From contig NZ_LXHZ01000003.1 of assembly GCF_001888055.1 (NCBI RefSeq), positions 41,465 to 105,464 of the forward strand: a stretch of 64,000 nucleotides of DNA, given 5' to 3'. Numbering within the stretch: the stretch's first letter is position 1; each line of letters opens with the position of its first letter. The translations under genes were made by a program, and so were the position numbers. This DNA comes from Rappaport israeli (lineage in GTDB: Bacteria > Pseudomonadota > Gammaproteobacteria > Cardiobacteriales > Cardiobacteriaceae). A model generated the notes under the pieces. That model searched no databases. It saw nothing but the letters and a program-made list of their open reading frames with translations, and was not told the origin of the DNA. Shown here piece after piece: positions 1 to 11,722 of the stretch.

Positions 1-1676
1 TGATAAACCTCACTAACATAATCTGATTGTTTGTCGGTGATGGGCATAACAACTGCTTGGATTGGGGCAAGCCATACAGGCAACCAACCTGCATATTGTT
101 CTATCAGCATGCCGATAAAGCGCTCTAGTGAGCCTAATATTGCGCGATGAATCATGACAGGCGTTTGTTTTTCGCCTTTTTCATCAATGTATTGTGCGCC
201 TAGTCGTCCAGGCATAGAGAAATCTAATTGCACAGTGCCACATTGCCAGCGACGTCCGATAGAGTCTTTGAGGGTAAATTCAATTTTAGGGCCGTAGAAC
301 GCGCCTTCGCCAGGTTGGAGGGTGAAGGTTAACCCTTGTTCTTCGAGTGCTTCTTTGAGGGCATTTTCTGCTTCATCCCAAAGGCTGTCTTCTCCTACAC
401 GTTTCTCTGGGCGGGTTGAAAGGGCAATTTCAATATCATTAAAGCCAAAATCTTTATAGATTTCAAAAACCATATTATTGCAGGCGATGATTTCTTGTTT
501 CATTTGTGCACGACTGCAAAATACGTGGGCGTCGTCTTGCACAAAGCGACGCGCGCGCATCAGACCGTGTAGGGTGCCTGAGGCTCGTTGCGATGCACAA
601 CGCCAAACTCTGCCATGCGGATGGGGAGCTCGCGATAGCTTTTAAGACCTTGATTGAAGATTTGGATATGTCCTGGGCAGTTCATTGGTTTAATGGCGTA
701 ATCATGTTCATCGATATGGGTGGTGAACATGTTGTTGCCAAATTTATCCCAGTGCCCTGAGCGCTCCCAGAGACTGCGGTCGATGATTTGCGGTGCCATG
801 ACTTCTTCATAACCGTGTTGGCGGAGTTTTTGGCGCATATAATCTTCAACAAGGCGGAAAATTGTCCAACCTTTGCTATGCCAAAAGACCATGCCAGGTG
901 CTTCTTCTTGGAAGTGGAATAAATCTAGTTGTTTGCCGATTTTGCGGTGGTCGCGCTTTTCGGCTTCTGCCATTTGTTCTAGATAGGCATTGAGGCTTTC
1001 TTATCACGAAAAGCGACGCCATAAATACGCTGTAAGGGGTCAGAGGTGGCATCTCCGCGCCAGTAAGAGCCAGCTAATTTATTGAGTTTGAAGGCTTTTA
1101 TATGTCCCATATTGGAACATGAGGCCCACGACACATATCGAGATATTCTTGATGGTGATAAAGTCCGACGGTTTGAATGTCGTTATCAAAATCTTCAATT
1201 AGGCGGACTTTATAGTCTTCACCGCGTTTCTGGAATTGGGTTTTGGCTTGTTCGACAGGCGTCCAAACTTTTTCTACGCGGTAGCCAGTTTGCGCTAGTT
1301 CGTGCATGCGTTGCTCTAATTGTTCAAGGTCGTCTGGATTGAAGCGATGTTCACTGGCGATGTCGTAATAAAAACCGTTTTCTATAACTGGCCCGATGAC
1401 CATTTTAGCTTCTGGCCAGAGTTGTTTTAGGGCGTGCCCGAGTAGATGGGCGCAAGAGTGGCGGATAATTTCTAATCCTTCTTCATCGCGCGCGGTGATA
1501 ATGGCAATGCTGGCGTCTTCCTCAATGGGGTCGCTTAAATCTTGTAGGCGGTCATTGACGCGAATGGCGATGGCGGCTTTTGCCAGTCCTTCACCAATAC
1601 TGGCGGCGATTTCTGCGCCATTTGTGGGTTTATTGAATTGTTTTTGACTGCCGTCGGGTAGGGTGATGGCGACCAT
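1..1676 (-). CDS. thrS: Threonine--tRNA ligase (3' end outside window, frameshifted)
   Basis: Charges tRNA-Thr with threonine in the cytoplasm. The start at 1676 opens a TGS domain (residues 1-60), followed by the editing/second additional domain (motif [11 protein letters not shown]), the class II core with [24 protein letters not shown] and NCPGHI, and motif 2 (VHRNEP). The reading frame breaks near 1120, 1003 and 578. Each break is restored by one extra base, the first two in A runs (for example GPHVP-NMGHI instead of GPHVPIWDI). ThrRS is essential, so these are most likely consensus errors. The anticodon-binding C-terminus lies beyond base 1. An upstream start codon context (AAAAGGAGC) supports the chosen start. 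The gene follows proB at a 94-bp gap and may be transcribed separately. Confidence 0.93.
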
Positions 1677-1770
1677 AATTGCTCCTTTTCAGTGTTGACG
1701 CTTACCACACGCCAAATGAGGTTATCAGTTAGTTAGGCAAGGCGCGCTATTTTAGCGCTTATGCGTTAGA

Positions 1771-2923
1771 TTACAAGTGCGCGGCATTTGGCGTTAGGAT
1801 GAGGTTGTCGCGATGTATGAGGGTATCGCCGTGGATTAGGAGTTGGGTGAGTTCGTGGGAATGTTTGCCTATCAGCTGTTGGGTTTCTTGGGCGTCGTAG
1901 TTGATGAGTCCGCGGGCAATTTCTTTGCCTTGGGGATTGAGGCAGGCAACGAGTTCACCCCGTGCAAAGTTTCCGCTAATTTGCGTAACGCCAACGGGGA
2001 GAAGGCTTTTTTGTGCGCTGATGAGTGCTTGGCTTGCGCCTTGGTCAAGCCAGAGTTGTCCAGCAATTTGTAATTGACTGCCAAGCCATTGTTTGCGCGC
2101 TTGTTGCGGGGAGTTGTGGGCAATCAGGAGGGTGCCGATGGGCTCACCTTGACTTAGGCGGGTGATGATATCAGGTTGTGCGCCTGATGCGAGAAGGGTG
2201 TGGGTGCCTGAGTGCGCGGCTTTTTGCGCGGCAAGGATTTTGGTAAGCATGCCACCGCTACCGAGTGCGCTTCCTTTTGAATCGGCGATATCAAGTAAGG
2301 CGGGGTCGTGTGCATAGGCGGTGGGAATGAGTTGGGCGTCGCTGTGTTGGCGGGGGTTTTTATCGTATAACCCTTGTTGGTCGGTTAAGATGAGATAAGC
2401 GCCTGCGCTGACGACGTTGGCAACCATTGCGCCAAGATTATCGTTATCGCCAAAGCGGATTTCAGCGTAGGAGACGGTGTCATTTTCGTTGATAACGGGA
2501 ATGATGTTAAGTTGGCACATGGTTTGCAAGCTTGAGCGGATGTTGAGGTAGCGTTGGCGGTCTGCGGCATCGTCGTGGGTGAGTAGGACTTGGGCGATAC
2601 GAATGCCATGGGTGGCAAAAGCTTCTTGCCAAGCGTGAGAGAGTTGCATTTGTCCAACAGCAGCAGCGGTTTGAAGTTGGCTGAGTTCGGTGGGGCGGGT
2701 GTGCCAGTTGAGTTGTCCCATGCCAATGGCGATGGCGCCTGAGGAGACGAGTAGTACTTGTTTGTTGGCGCGTTGCAATGTTGCGATTTGTCCCGCCCAT
2801 TGGCTTAAAACTTTTGGGTCTATGCCTTGTCCATTTTGAGTGAGCATGGCGCTGCCAATTTTAATAACCCAGCGGTTAACGTGTGGAAGTTGTTGGCGGT
2901 AGTGCTGGGCGTTGGCGGTTGTG

Positions 2924-2934
<11 letters not shown>
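1771..2934 (-). CDS. proB: Glutamate 5-kinase
   Basis: First enzyme of proline synthesis: phosphorylates glutamate to glutamyl-5-phosphate. An amino-acid-kinase domain fills residues 15-260 ([10 protein letters not shown] nucleotide site, [37 protein letters not shown]) and a PUA domain forms the C-terminus ([18 protein letters not shown]...HRDNLIL). The ATG at 2934 lies inside the last codons of obgE, an 11-bp overlap that suggests translational coupling. A TTG six codons upstream is possible but less likely. Reconstructed length is 387 aa, close to the usual 367. Obg-ProB adjacency is common in bacteria. No proA is present in the window. Confidence 0.93.
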
Positions 2935-4031
<1,097 letters not shown>

Positions 4032-4049
4032 ATTAGATTTGAGCGCGAT

Positions 4050-4313
4050 TTAAGCTTCAACTGGTTCGATGCTTACATATTTGCGTTTTTTTGCGCCACG
4101 AATAGAAAAAACTACTTTTCCTGCTGCTTTGGCGAAAAGAGTATGGTCGCGACCAATGCCAACATTTTCACCAGCATTAAATGGGGTGCCACGTTGGCGA
4201 ACGATAATGCTGCCTGCATTGACAAGTTCACCGCCAAAACGCTTAACGCCTAAACGTTTAGACTCTGAATCACGACCGTTACGGCTGGAACCGCCTGCTT
4301 TCTTGTGTGCCAT
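4050..4313 (-). CDS. rpmA: 50S ribosomal protein L27
   Basis: Component of the large ribosomal subunit near the peptidyl-transferase centre. The 87-aa protein starts [19 protein letters not shown] and carries the conserved GVKRFGGE and [20 protein letters not shown] segments. Length and N-terminus are normal for proteobacteria, with no cleaved N-terminal extension of the Firmicutes type. It lies 13 bp downstream of rplU, in the universal rplU-rpmA pair. Confidence 0.98.
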   Translation of the reverse strand: MAHKKAGGSSRNGRDSESKRLGVKRFGGELVNAGSIIVRQRGTPFNAGENVGIGRDHTLFAKAAGKVVFSIRGAKKRKYVSIEPVEA

Positions 4314-4326
4314 TGTATGCTCCTAA

Positions 4327-4659
4327 TTATTTTGCTTGTTGGTTTTGTCCGTCGATGGCGTCGATGACAACTTCGGTGTAGTTTTGACGATGTCCTTGTT
4401 GTTTCATCGAGTGTTTGCGACGACGGAATTTGAGGATTTTTACTTTTTTATGGCGACCGTGTTCGGCGATAGTTGCACTTACGGTTTTGCCGTCTAAGTA
4501 AGGGGCGCCTACGGCGACGTTGGTGTCATCGGCGGCAATGAGTAAAACTTTGTCAAATGCGATGCTGTCGCCTGCTTCACCTGCAAGGGTTTCGACGCGT
4601 AGACGTTGACCAGGTTTGACTTTGTATTGCTTACCGCCAGTTTCAATAACTGCGAACAT
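4327..4659 (-). CDS. rplU: 50S ribosomal protein L21
   Basis: Large-subunit protein that binds 23S rRNA. The sequence begins MFAVIETGGKQYKVKPGQ and ends with the typical basic KVKILKFRRRKHSMKQQGHRQ stretch and a short C-terminal tail. At 110 aa it is slightly longer than E. coli L21 (103 aa). It is first in the rplU-rpmA operon, with a recognisable promoter 55 bp upstream. Confidence 0.98.
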   Translation of the reverse strand: MFAVIETGGKQYKVKPGQRLRVETLAGEAGDSIAFDKVLLIAADDTNVAVGAPYLDGKTVSATIAEHGRHKKVKILKFRRRKHSMKQQGHRQNYTEVVIDAIDGQNQQAK

Positions 4660-4713
4660 AATTTCTACTCCAAGAAGTTGACGCGAGTGCGCCTTGTTTT
4701 ACAAAAGCGCGCT

Positions 4714-4742
4714 ATGATACCTGTGTTTTTAAGATAAGACAA
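4714..4742 (-). promoter_or_regulatory. Sigma-70 promoter of rplU-rpmA
   Basis: On the minus strand, TTGTCT (4737-4742) is followed after exactly 17 bp by TATCAT (4714-4719). The rplU ATG lies about 55 bp further on. The assignment rests on spacing and hexamer match only. Confidence 0.6.
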
Positions 4743-4774
4743 TAGTTTAACGGGGTTTTATTGTGTGGTTGGTT

Positions 4775-6136
4775 TTATGGGTTGGGTTTTTCGGTGGGGT
4801 CAATGCCAAGGCTTCGTAGCTTGCGATAAAGGTTGGTGCGGTCCATGCCAACTCTGCCAGCAAGTTGGGCGATGTTGCCGTTGCAGTGGCGAAATTGTTC
4901 GAGTAGATATTGATGTTCAAAGACTTCGCGCGCTTCTCTGAGGGAGAGATCTTTGGGGATTATTTGCGACCATAGGTTGTCTTGTTGGGGGCTGTTGGTG
5001 GGGGTAAGGGCTTGTTTGGCTTCTTTGGCGTCAATTTCTGGGTTGTCGCTGGCGATGAGGAGGCGTTGGACTAGGTTTCTGACTTCGCGGATATTGCCTG
5101 ACCAGTGGTGTTGGCGTAGGGCGTTTTGCGCGGCAAGGCTGAAATGGCGGTAGGTCATTTGTTCATAGTCGGCAAAATATTGGCTGAAGTGGTCGAGAAG
5201 CTCTGGGAGGTCTTCGCTGTGGTCTTTTAGGGGTGAAATGGTGAGGTTGGCAATGGTTAGGCGGTCAAAGAGTCGGCTGTCTAGGCGTTCTTTGAGTAGA
5301 TGTAGGGGGAGGCGCGAGGCGGCAATGGTGCGGACGTTGACTTTGTGTTTACCGCTGCCATCGCTTGATAATAATCTTGATGTTCGAGGAGGTTTAGGAG
5401 GATTTCTTGGATGTCGTTTTTTAAGACGCTGAGCTCGTCAAGGTAAAGTGTGCCGCCGTTGGCTTGGGCAATGAGTCCGCTGCGTTTGTCGTTGCCAATG
5501 AGTGTGGGCAGGATGTCGCTGGCTTCCATGGCAGCAAAATTGGCGCTGATAAATGGGGCGTTGGCGCGTGCGCTGTGTTGATGGATGTATTTGGCAAGAT
5601 GTTGTTTGCCAACCCCTGCATTGCCTGTGATGAGAAGTGGGAGGTCTTGTTCGGCAAGGATTTGTGCGCTTTGGCGCAGTTGTTGGCTGTGTTGGCTTTT
5701 GCCAATAATTTGTGCGGGGGGGTTGATTTGTGCTTTGAGGGCTTCGTTTTGTTTTTGTAGGTCGTGTTTTTGTAGGGCGCGCTCGATGGTGAGCATGAGT
5801 TTGGCGGTGGAGAGTGGTTTTTCAAGGAAGTCGTAGGCGCCGAGTTTGGTGGCTTCGACGGCGGTTTCTATGGTGCCGTGTCCTGACATCATGATAACGG
5901 GCGGGGGGAGTTGGTGTTCGTTTTGCCATTGGCGTAGGAGGCTGATGCCGTCGGTGTCTGGCATCCAGATGTCTAGGAGGATAAGTCGGGTGGTGGGTTT
6001 GATAGTGCTGGTGGGCGCTTTCGGCGTTATTGGCGGTGTGAATGCGGTAGCCTTCATCGCTTAGGATGTCTTCTAGGGAGTCAAGAATGCTTTGTTCGTC
6101 ATCTACGATAAGGAGGGTGGCGTTGGTTTGAGTCAT
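4775..6136 (-). CDS. ntrX: NtrX-family response regulator (frameshifted)
   Basis: DNA-binding response regulator partnered with NtrY. The receiver domain (LLIVDDEQSILDSLEDIL, phospho-acceptor DIWMPDTDG, MSGHGT, K in FLEKPL) is followed by an AAA+ domain (Walker A GNAGVGKQ, Walker B GGTLYLDEL, sensor region VRTIAASRLP, SGNIREVRNLV) and a Fis-type HTH (GNIAQLAGRVGMDRTNLYRKL). The GAFTGA loop needed to contact sigma-54 is missing: FAAMEASDILPTLIG runs directly into GLIAQANGG. This matches what is known of some NtrX proteins. Frame breaks lie near 6010 (two missing bases restore PDLILLDIW) and 5362. It starts 10 bp after ntrY. Confidence 0.88.
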
Positions 6137-6146
6137 GAGGGCACTC

Positions 6147-8320
6147 CTAAGTGGGTGGATTTAGAGGGAGGGTGAGGCTTATTTTAGCACCCTCTAGGGT
6201 GGTGCTGTGGCCTGCTTGGATGTTGCCGTGGTGTTCGAGGATGATTTTTTTGACGATGGCAAGGCCGAGTCCTGTGCCTTTTTTCTTGCCAGTAACATAG
6301 GGTTCAAAGGGGTCTTTGTTAAGGTCAATAAAGCCTGTGCCGTTGTCTTCAATGGTGAGTAGGATTTGGTGGGGTTGGTTTTGGGTGGTGAGGATGATGG
6401 TGGGGTTGGCTTGGGTTTCGGTGGCTTCGATGGCGTTTTTGATGAGGTTGTGTAGACTTGACGCAGTTGGGTGGCGTCGGCGTTTAGGCTGGGGAGGTTG
6501 GGTTGGAGGTTTAGGGTGAGTGGGGTGTGGGGGTAGAGTTCGCTGAGTTCTTCTAAAAGGGCGTTGAGATTTAGGGGCGCGCGTCGCAGTTCGATGGTTT
6601 TGGCAAGGTGGCTAAAATCGCTGACGATGTCTTTTAGGGCGTCAACTTGGTTGATGATGGTTTGGGTGGCGCGGCTGAGGATGTGTTGGTCGTTTGAATC
6701 TTGTAGGCGGTTGTGGAGTTTGTGTTGTAGGCGTTCGCTTTGTAGGCGGATGGGGGTGAGGGGGTTTTTGATTTCGTGAGCGAGGCGGCGGGCGACTTCT
6801 TCCCAAGCGGCGTTGCGTTGGTGTTGGAGGTAGGTGGTGATGTCGTCAAAGACGATGACGTGTCCGTCGCGGTTGCGTTTGTAGGTGTCGGGGAGGCGGC
6901 TGCCGTGGCACATGAGAACTTTGCGGCTGCCAAAGCGGTTGAGGGTTACTTCTTGTTGCCAATTGCTGTAGGTGTTGAGGTGGGGGGCGAGGGCGTGGAG
7001 GAGTTCTTCGTAGCTGTCGCTTAGGTGGCTGTCGTTGGTGTGGGCGTGGGGTTGGTAGTGGTGGTGTTTTTGTCCAAGGGTGAGGTCTAGGATTTTTCCT
7101 GCGTTTTGGTTGTGGCTTTGCAGTTGTCCTTGGTGGTCTAGGGTGATAACGCCTGAGGTGAGGTTGTCCATGATGGTTTCAAGGTGTGCTTTTTGTTGGG
7201 CGAGTTGCTGTTGGGCGTGGGCGTTATTTTCTTGGGCGTTTTTGAGGGTTTGGGTCATGGTGTTAAATTGTTCCCCAAGTTTGCCAAGGTCGTTGTTGGG
7301 TAGTCCGTTGATGTGTCCGCTAAAATCGCCGTCGGCAACTTTGCGCGTGGCGTGCATGAGGATGCGTAGGGGGCGGGTCATGTGTTCGCCAAAAAGGATG
7401 CTAATCCATAGCGCAATGAGGATAGTTAGTAGGAGTATGAGGGTGAGAACAAGAATAAGGGAGACGGTGATATGGGGTTGTAGGTAGTTAAATCGTTGAT
7501 GTTGTTGGTAGCTTTCGCGGACGGAGCTGGCTAGGGAGTTGAAGGCTTCGGGCATGGCGTAGACGGTTTGTAGGTAGAAGGGGTCGCGTCCGAGTTTGTT
7601 GATGTCGCTTAGGGCGCGGATGATGTATTGGTCGTTGTAGCTGGCAAATTCAAAATATTCTTGCTCTTGATTGACGCGGATGAGGGTTTCAGCGTTGGGT
7701 GGTTCGATGGTCATGATGTCGAGGTTTTGGTGGGCGAAGGCGACGATGTTGCCTTGTTGGTCAAAAACGGCAATTTCTAAAGCGCCTGTGTTGCGGCGCA
7801 TGCCTTCGATGTTGTCTACTAGTTCGCCGTAGGTCATGGGGGCGATGAGTTGGGCGAGGCTGCGGGTGTCGTCCAGTGCATCTTTGGCGCGCATGGTGAT
7901 GGCGGTGCGGGTGAGTTGTAGGGCGTCGTTTAGAGCACCAGAGACGCGACTGTTGAAGGTTTGCCCAAGGTTGTAGGATAAAAATTGCCAAGAAAAAAAG
8001 GCAATGATGCTGATAGGGAGAAGGGTGGCGGTGAGCATGGAGAGGGCAAAGGAGAGGGTAAGGCGTAGTCCGCTGCGCTGCCGGCTGAGGTGTTTGAGTA
8101 GGGCGATGATTTGCCAGACGATAACGCCTGTTAAGGCGGTGAGTCCGAGTACGGCAATGATGATTAGGGGGATGTAGTATTTGGCGGTGCTTTGTGGGTG
8201 GGTGGCGGCGTAGCTGAGTTGGTATAGCGCTATGAGGGTGGCTAAAATGATGGTGAGTCCCGCGATGAGACTCCACGCTATGCGTTTAAATCCTAGGCGG
8301 CGAGCTGACATGTCCACCAC
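6147..8320 (-). CDS. ntrY: NtrY-family sensor histidine kinase (frameshifted)
   Basis: Membrane sensor kinase that phosphorylates NtrX; in relatives the pair is linked to nitrogen and redox control. Three membrane segments lie in residues 10-115, a periplasmic stretch follows, then a fourth segment near 285-310. HAMP, PAS and HisKA (H-box RRLAHEIKNPLTPIRLQ) come next. The frame breaks near 6462: one added C turns LRQVYTTSS into LRQVLHNLIKNAIEAT, giving a proper N-box. The open frame then gives the G boxes (EDNGTGF, KKGTGLGL) and stops at 6147. The first codons overlap the DUF4390 gene by 28 bp, unless the ATG nine bases further in is used. Confidence 0.9.
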
Positions 8321-8838
8321 TTGCTTGAGAGTTGCCAGTCGCTGTCGTTTAGGGCGCTAATTTGTAGGGCGGCTGGGAGTCGTTGGGGGTCTAAACGAAA
8401 ACGGACTTTTAAGCGTAGGGCGGTGGTGTTGGAATCGAGAGTGAGTATGGAAAGGGATTGAAGGGTGCCGATGGTTTTTAGGGTTTGTTCTAGTGAGGGT
8501 TGGCTTTTGGTTTTGGGGTTGTTGGCGGTGTTGAAGACGAAGGTTTGGGCAATGGGGTTGTAATGTAGGCGGATGGGGTAGAGGTGGTTGGTGGTGTGGT
8601 TAAGCCATGGGCGGGTTTGTTCGATTTCAATTTGGTAGTAAAAATAAAGGGCAAGTCCGCTTTTGAGTGCGGTTAGGGGGTCGCTTGGGAGGTTGATGTT
8701 GGTGGTGAGGGTGAGGTGTAGGCGGTGGTTTTGTAGGTGGCATTTGCCATCGGTGATGGTGATGGGGGCGCTATGTCCTAGAGAGGTAAATAATAGCGCT
8801 AGGAGTAGGGGAAGAAGAGGCAATGGGTTAGTAAGCAT
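8293..8838 (-). CDS. DUF4390 secreted protein
   Basis: A 181-aa exported protein of unknown function. It has a signal peptide (MLTNPLPLLPLLLALLFTSLGHSA) and the family's terminal signature near LPAALQISALNDSDWQLSSKW. DUF4390 genes nearly always lie between rsmB and ntrYX in beta- and gammaproteobacteria, exactly as here. Close packing with ntrY (overlap) and rsmB (2-bp gap) suggests one transcript and perhaps a periplasmic role alongside the NtrY sensor. That role is inference only. Confidence 0.85.
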   Translation of the reverse strand: MLTNPLPLLPLLLALLFTSLGHSAPITITDGKCHLQNHRLHLTLTTNINLPSDPLTALKSGLALYFYYQIEIEQTRPWLNHTTNHLYPIRLHYNPIAQTFVFNTANNPKTKSQPSLEQTLKTIGTLQSLSILTLDSNTTALRLKVRFRLDPQRLPAALQISALNDSDWQLSSKWWTCQLAA

Positions 8839-8840
8839 GG

Positions 8841-10103
8841 TTAGAGGGTTTTGCTGAGTAGGGCGTAAAAAAAGCCGTCGCCGTCGTTATCGGGAAGGCG
8901 GAGGTGTCCAAAACCTGTGTCTTGGGCGTGGGGGAGGGTGAGCGGTTGCAGGCGGGCGTTGGGGTGTTTGCCGAGAAATTGTTCGATGAGTAGTTGGTTT
9001 TCGCGTGGTTGTAGGGAGCAGGTGGTGTAGAGGAGGCGTCCGTTGGGTTTGAGGGTGCGCCAGAGGCTGGTGAGCAGGCGCATTTGTGTTTTGGGAAGGC
9101 GTTTGAGGTCGTCTTCGGTGCGCAACCAGCTGATATCAGGATGGCGTCGAATGACGCCGCTGCCTGAGCAGGGTGCATCTAGGAGGATGGCGTCATAGGG
9201 GGTGTTTTGATACCACTGGCTGATCTGGCTGGCATCGGCGCTAATGAGTTGGGCTTGGGCTTTGAGGCGGGTGAGGTTGTCGCGGACTTTTTTTAATCGT
9301 GCTGGGTCATGGTCGAGCGCGTCAAGGTGAATGTTGGGAGTAAGTTCGAGAAGATGCCCTGTTTTTCCACCAGGTGCTGCGCAGGCGTCTAGGATGCGCT
9401 CACCTTCTTTAGGCGCTAAGAGGCTGGCGGCGATTTGTGCAGCGGCATCTTGTATGGAGACGATGCCGTCGTTAAAGCCGTAAATGTCTTGTACTTTAAG
9501 TCCGCTGTTTAGGGTGATGGCTTGGGGATGCAGGGGGTTTTTGCGGGCGTCAGGGTGATGGGTAAGCCATTGATCGCGCTGATGGGCTGGATGGAGGCGG
9601 ATGGTTAAAGGGGGCGCTTGGCTGTAGGCTTGTCCGATTTGTGGGAGGGCGGTTTTGTAGTGGCGCGCCACCCAATCAGGGACGTTGCGGTGTGTGTTGT
9701 GATTGAGTTGTTCTGTCCAATAGTCGCGTTCGCGTTGGGTGCGTCGTAAAATGGCATTAATCAGTCCTTTGGCGCGCGCGTTGCCGTTGTGTTCGGCTAG
9801 GCGGACGGTTTCGTTGATAACGCCGTGGTCGCCTAGGGCCATGCGCAATAGTTGGTAGAGTCCGAGGTTTAGAATAAGTCCTGCGGTTGGGTCTTGATTT
9901 AGCGGTTTGTCTAGCATGCTGTCTCGAATATGGCTAAGGGCGCGCATTTCGCGGAGGGTGCCATAAACTAGGGCTTGATAAAGGGCGAGGTCGGTAGGGC
10001 GGATGTTTTTTTTGCTGGGTTCGATTAAAACCGCTAGGGAGCGTTTTTTGTCGATGACTTCTAGGAGGGTGGTTAGGGCGGCTTGGCGTGCGGTGATGTT
10101 CAT
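8841..10103 (-). CDS. rsmB: 16S rRNA m5C967 methyltransferase
   Basis: Uses SAM to methylate C967 of 16S rRNA. An N-terminal NusB-like RNA-binding domain (residues 1-140, RQAALTTLLEVIDKKRSLA) precedes a Rossmann methyltransferase domain with LDACAAPGGKTGHLLEL (motif I), the cysteine motif DAPCSGSGVIRRHPDI and TTCSLQPRENQ, which contains the second catalytic cysteine. The length of 420 aa matches E. coli RsmB (429). It overlaps fmt by 4 bp (ATGA), a translational-coupling arrangement. Confidence 0.96.
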   Translation of the reverse strand: MNITARQAALTTLLEVIDKKRSLAVLIEPSKKNIRPTDLALYQALVYGTLREMRALSHIRDSMLDKPLNQDPTAGLILNLGLYQLLRMALGDHGVINETVRLAEHNGNARAKGLINAILRRTQRERDYWTEQLNHNTHRNVPDWVARHYKTALPQIGQAYSQAPPLTIRLHPAHQRDQWLTHHPDARKNPLHPQAITLNSGLKVQDIYGFNDGIVSIQDAAAQIAASLLAPKEGERILDACAAPGGKTGHLLELTPNIHLDALDHDPARLKKVRDNLTRLKAQAQLISADASQISQWYQNTPYDAILLDAPCSGSGVIRRHPDISWLRTEDDLKRLPKTQMRLLTSLWRTLKPNGRLLYTTCSLQPRENQLLIEQFLGKHPNARLQPLTLPHAQDTGFGHLRLPDNDGDGFFYALLSKTL

Positions 10104-11046
10104 GGGTTAAATCTCAGGCCTGTTAGATGGTGTCCGTGTCGTAGGTCGGCGGCGTGGCATTTGGTTTTGCCTGCCAGTTGAATGTGTTGTAAGCGTAAAA
10201 TGCCTTCTCCAGTTTGGACGTCAATGCCGTGTTGATGATGGGCAAGGATGGTGCCTACTTCTGCAGGACTGGTGTTTGGATTGTTGGGAAGTGCTTGGGC
10301 GCTAAAGATGCGCCAGTTTTGTGTCTCTAGGGCGCTATGCGCGACGGGGTAGGGTTATAAGCGCGGATGTGGCGTTCAATTGTGGTGGCGCTGTGTTGCC
10401 AGTTGATGGCTGCTTCGGCTTTGCTGAGTTTGTGGGCGTAGGTGGCTTGGGTATTGTCTTGTGGGGTTGGGGTGTTTGTTTGCGCGAGAATGTGTGGCAG
10501 CGCTTGGAGAAGGGTTTGTGCGCCTAGATGCATGAGTTGGTTGTGTAGAGTTTCTGCTGTTGTGGTGGGGGTGATGCTACAAGATTGTTGTAACCAGATA
10601 TCGCCTGTATCTAGTCCTTCATCCATTTGCATGATGCTGATACCGCTTTGGGTATCTCCTGCGGCGATGGCGCGCTGAATGGGTGCTGCACCGCGCCAGC
10701 GCGGGAGAAGAGAGGCGTGAATGTTGATGCAACCTAATCGGGGAAGTTGTAAAAACCAGCTGGGAAGGAGTAGTCCATAAGCGGCAACGATAATCAGGTC
10801 GGGTGTGTGGTCAAAGAGGGAGAGCTCTGGTGTGAGGCGTTGGGGTTGAATGAAAGGGAGGTTGTATTGCTGGGCGGTTTGTTTAACGGCGCTTTGTTGG
10901 AGCTTTTGTCCGCGTCCTGCTGGGCGGTCAGGTTGGGTGAGTACGCCTGTAACGCGATACTCTGGATGTTGGCAAAGTTGCGCTAGGCTATAGGCGGCAA
11001 ATTCTGGGGTGCCAGCAAACCATAAAGTGGCAGGGGTGTTGTGCAT
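10100..11046 (-). CDS. fmt: Methionyl-tRNA formyltransferase (one frameshift)
   Basis: Formylates initiator Met-tRNA. The N-terminal formyltransferase domain shows LWFAGTPEFA, the catalytic region NIHASLLPRWRGAAPIQRAI and the aspartate segment QMDEGLDTGDI. The frame breaks near 10346. Lengthening the C run in ACCCCG by one base changes TPSRIAP-stop to TPVAHSALETQNWRIFSA and opens the C-terminal OB-fold domain to the TGA that overlaps the rsmB start. It lies 4 bp after def, the standard def-fmt pair. Confidence 0.94.
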
Positions 11047-11050
11047 AAGA

Positions 11051-11587
11051 TTATTGTTCGTTTTGTTGTTTGAGGTGTTTTTGCAGTTTTTTCTCGAGAC
11101 TTTGGCGTTTTAAGCGCGAGAGGTGGTCGATAAATAAGATGCCGTTTAGATGGTCGATTTCGTGTTGAATGCACACAGCGAGTAGCCCGTCTGCGTCTAA
11201 TTGATGTGTTTGTCCATCAACATCTTGATAGCGAATGCTAATATCGGAAGGACGCGTTACTTCGGCAAATTGCTCAGGAATAGAAAGACACCCCTCTTGA
11301 TGGGATTTCTGTTCATCACTTTGGGCAATAATTTCAGGGTTTATTAGGGTGAGTTTGTCCGAGGCGCTAGAGGGGGCGGTATCGTCTAGAGTTTTGGGAA
11401 CATCCATAACGATAAGACGCTGGTGGATATTAACTTGGGTGGCTGCCAGTCCGATGCCACGCGCAGAATACATTGTATCGTACATTGTGCTAATAATAGT
11501 TTTTAAGGTGTCGTCAAATTGAGTAACCGCTTTGGCGACAGTGCGCAGCCGTTTGTCTGGATGAATTAAGATGGAGTATGTATTCAT
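11051..11587 (-). CDS. def: Peptide deformylase
   Basis: Fe/Zn hydrolase that removes the formyl group from nascent proteins. All three signature motifs are present: [13 protein letters not shown] (metal Cys) and QHEIDHLNG (HExxH, two metal His). The start is placed at the ATG of [14 protein letters not shown], not at an in-frame codon 75 bp upstream. This start fits the family N-terminus, has an AAGGA upstream and gives the usual length of about 178 aa. Confidence 0.97.
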   Translation of the reverse strand: MNTYSILIHPDKRLRTVAKAVTQFDDTLKTIISTMYDTMYSARGIGLAATQVNIHQRLIVMDVPKTLDDTAPSSASDKLTLINPEIIAQSDEQKSHQEGCLSIPEQFAEVTRPSDISIRYQDVDGQTHQLDADGLLAVCIQHEIDHLNGILFIDHLSRLKRQSLEKKLQKHLKQQNEQ

Positions 11588-11647
11588 AATGCAGGATTCC
11601 TTAAAAAGTTTAGACGCAATGTATAGGCAATGACCTGTAAAGTGGTT

Positions 11648-11653
11648 ATTATA
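11648..11653 (-). promoter_or_regulatory. Likely -10 box of def
   Basis: A perfect TATAAT on the minus strand lies 60 bp upstream of the def ATG, in the 135-bp divergent gap with the LysM gene. No convincing -35 hexamer is visible. Confidence 0.45.
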
Positions 11654-11722
11654 CGCAAACAAGAGTATGGATTAAATGCAATTTGATGCAACCTAATGAT
11701 TTGATTTAAAGGAGTCGTAATC

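Noticed and set aside
1746-1760. Palindrome GCGCTATTTTAGCGC between proB and thrS as a terminator
   Set aside because: Only a 6-bp stem and no T run on the minus strand. Similar GCGC-rich words are common throughout this genome.
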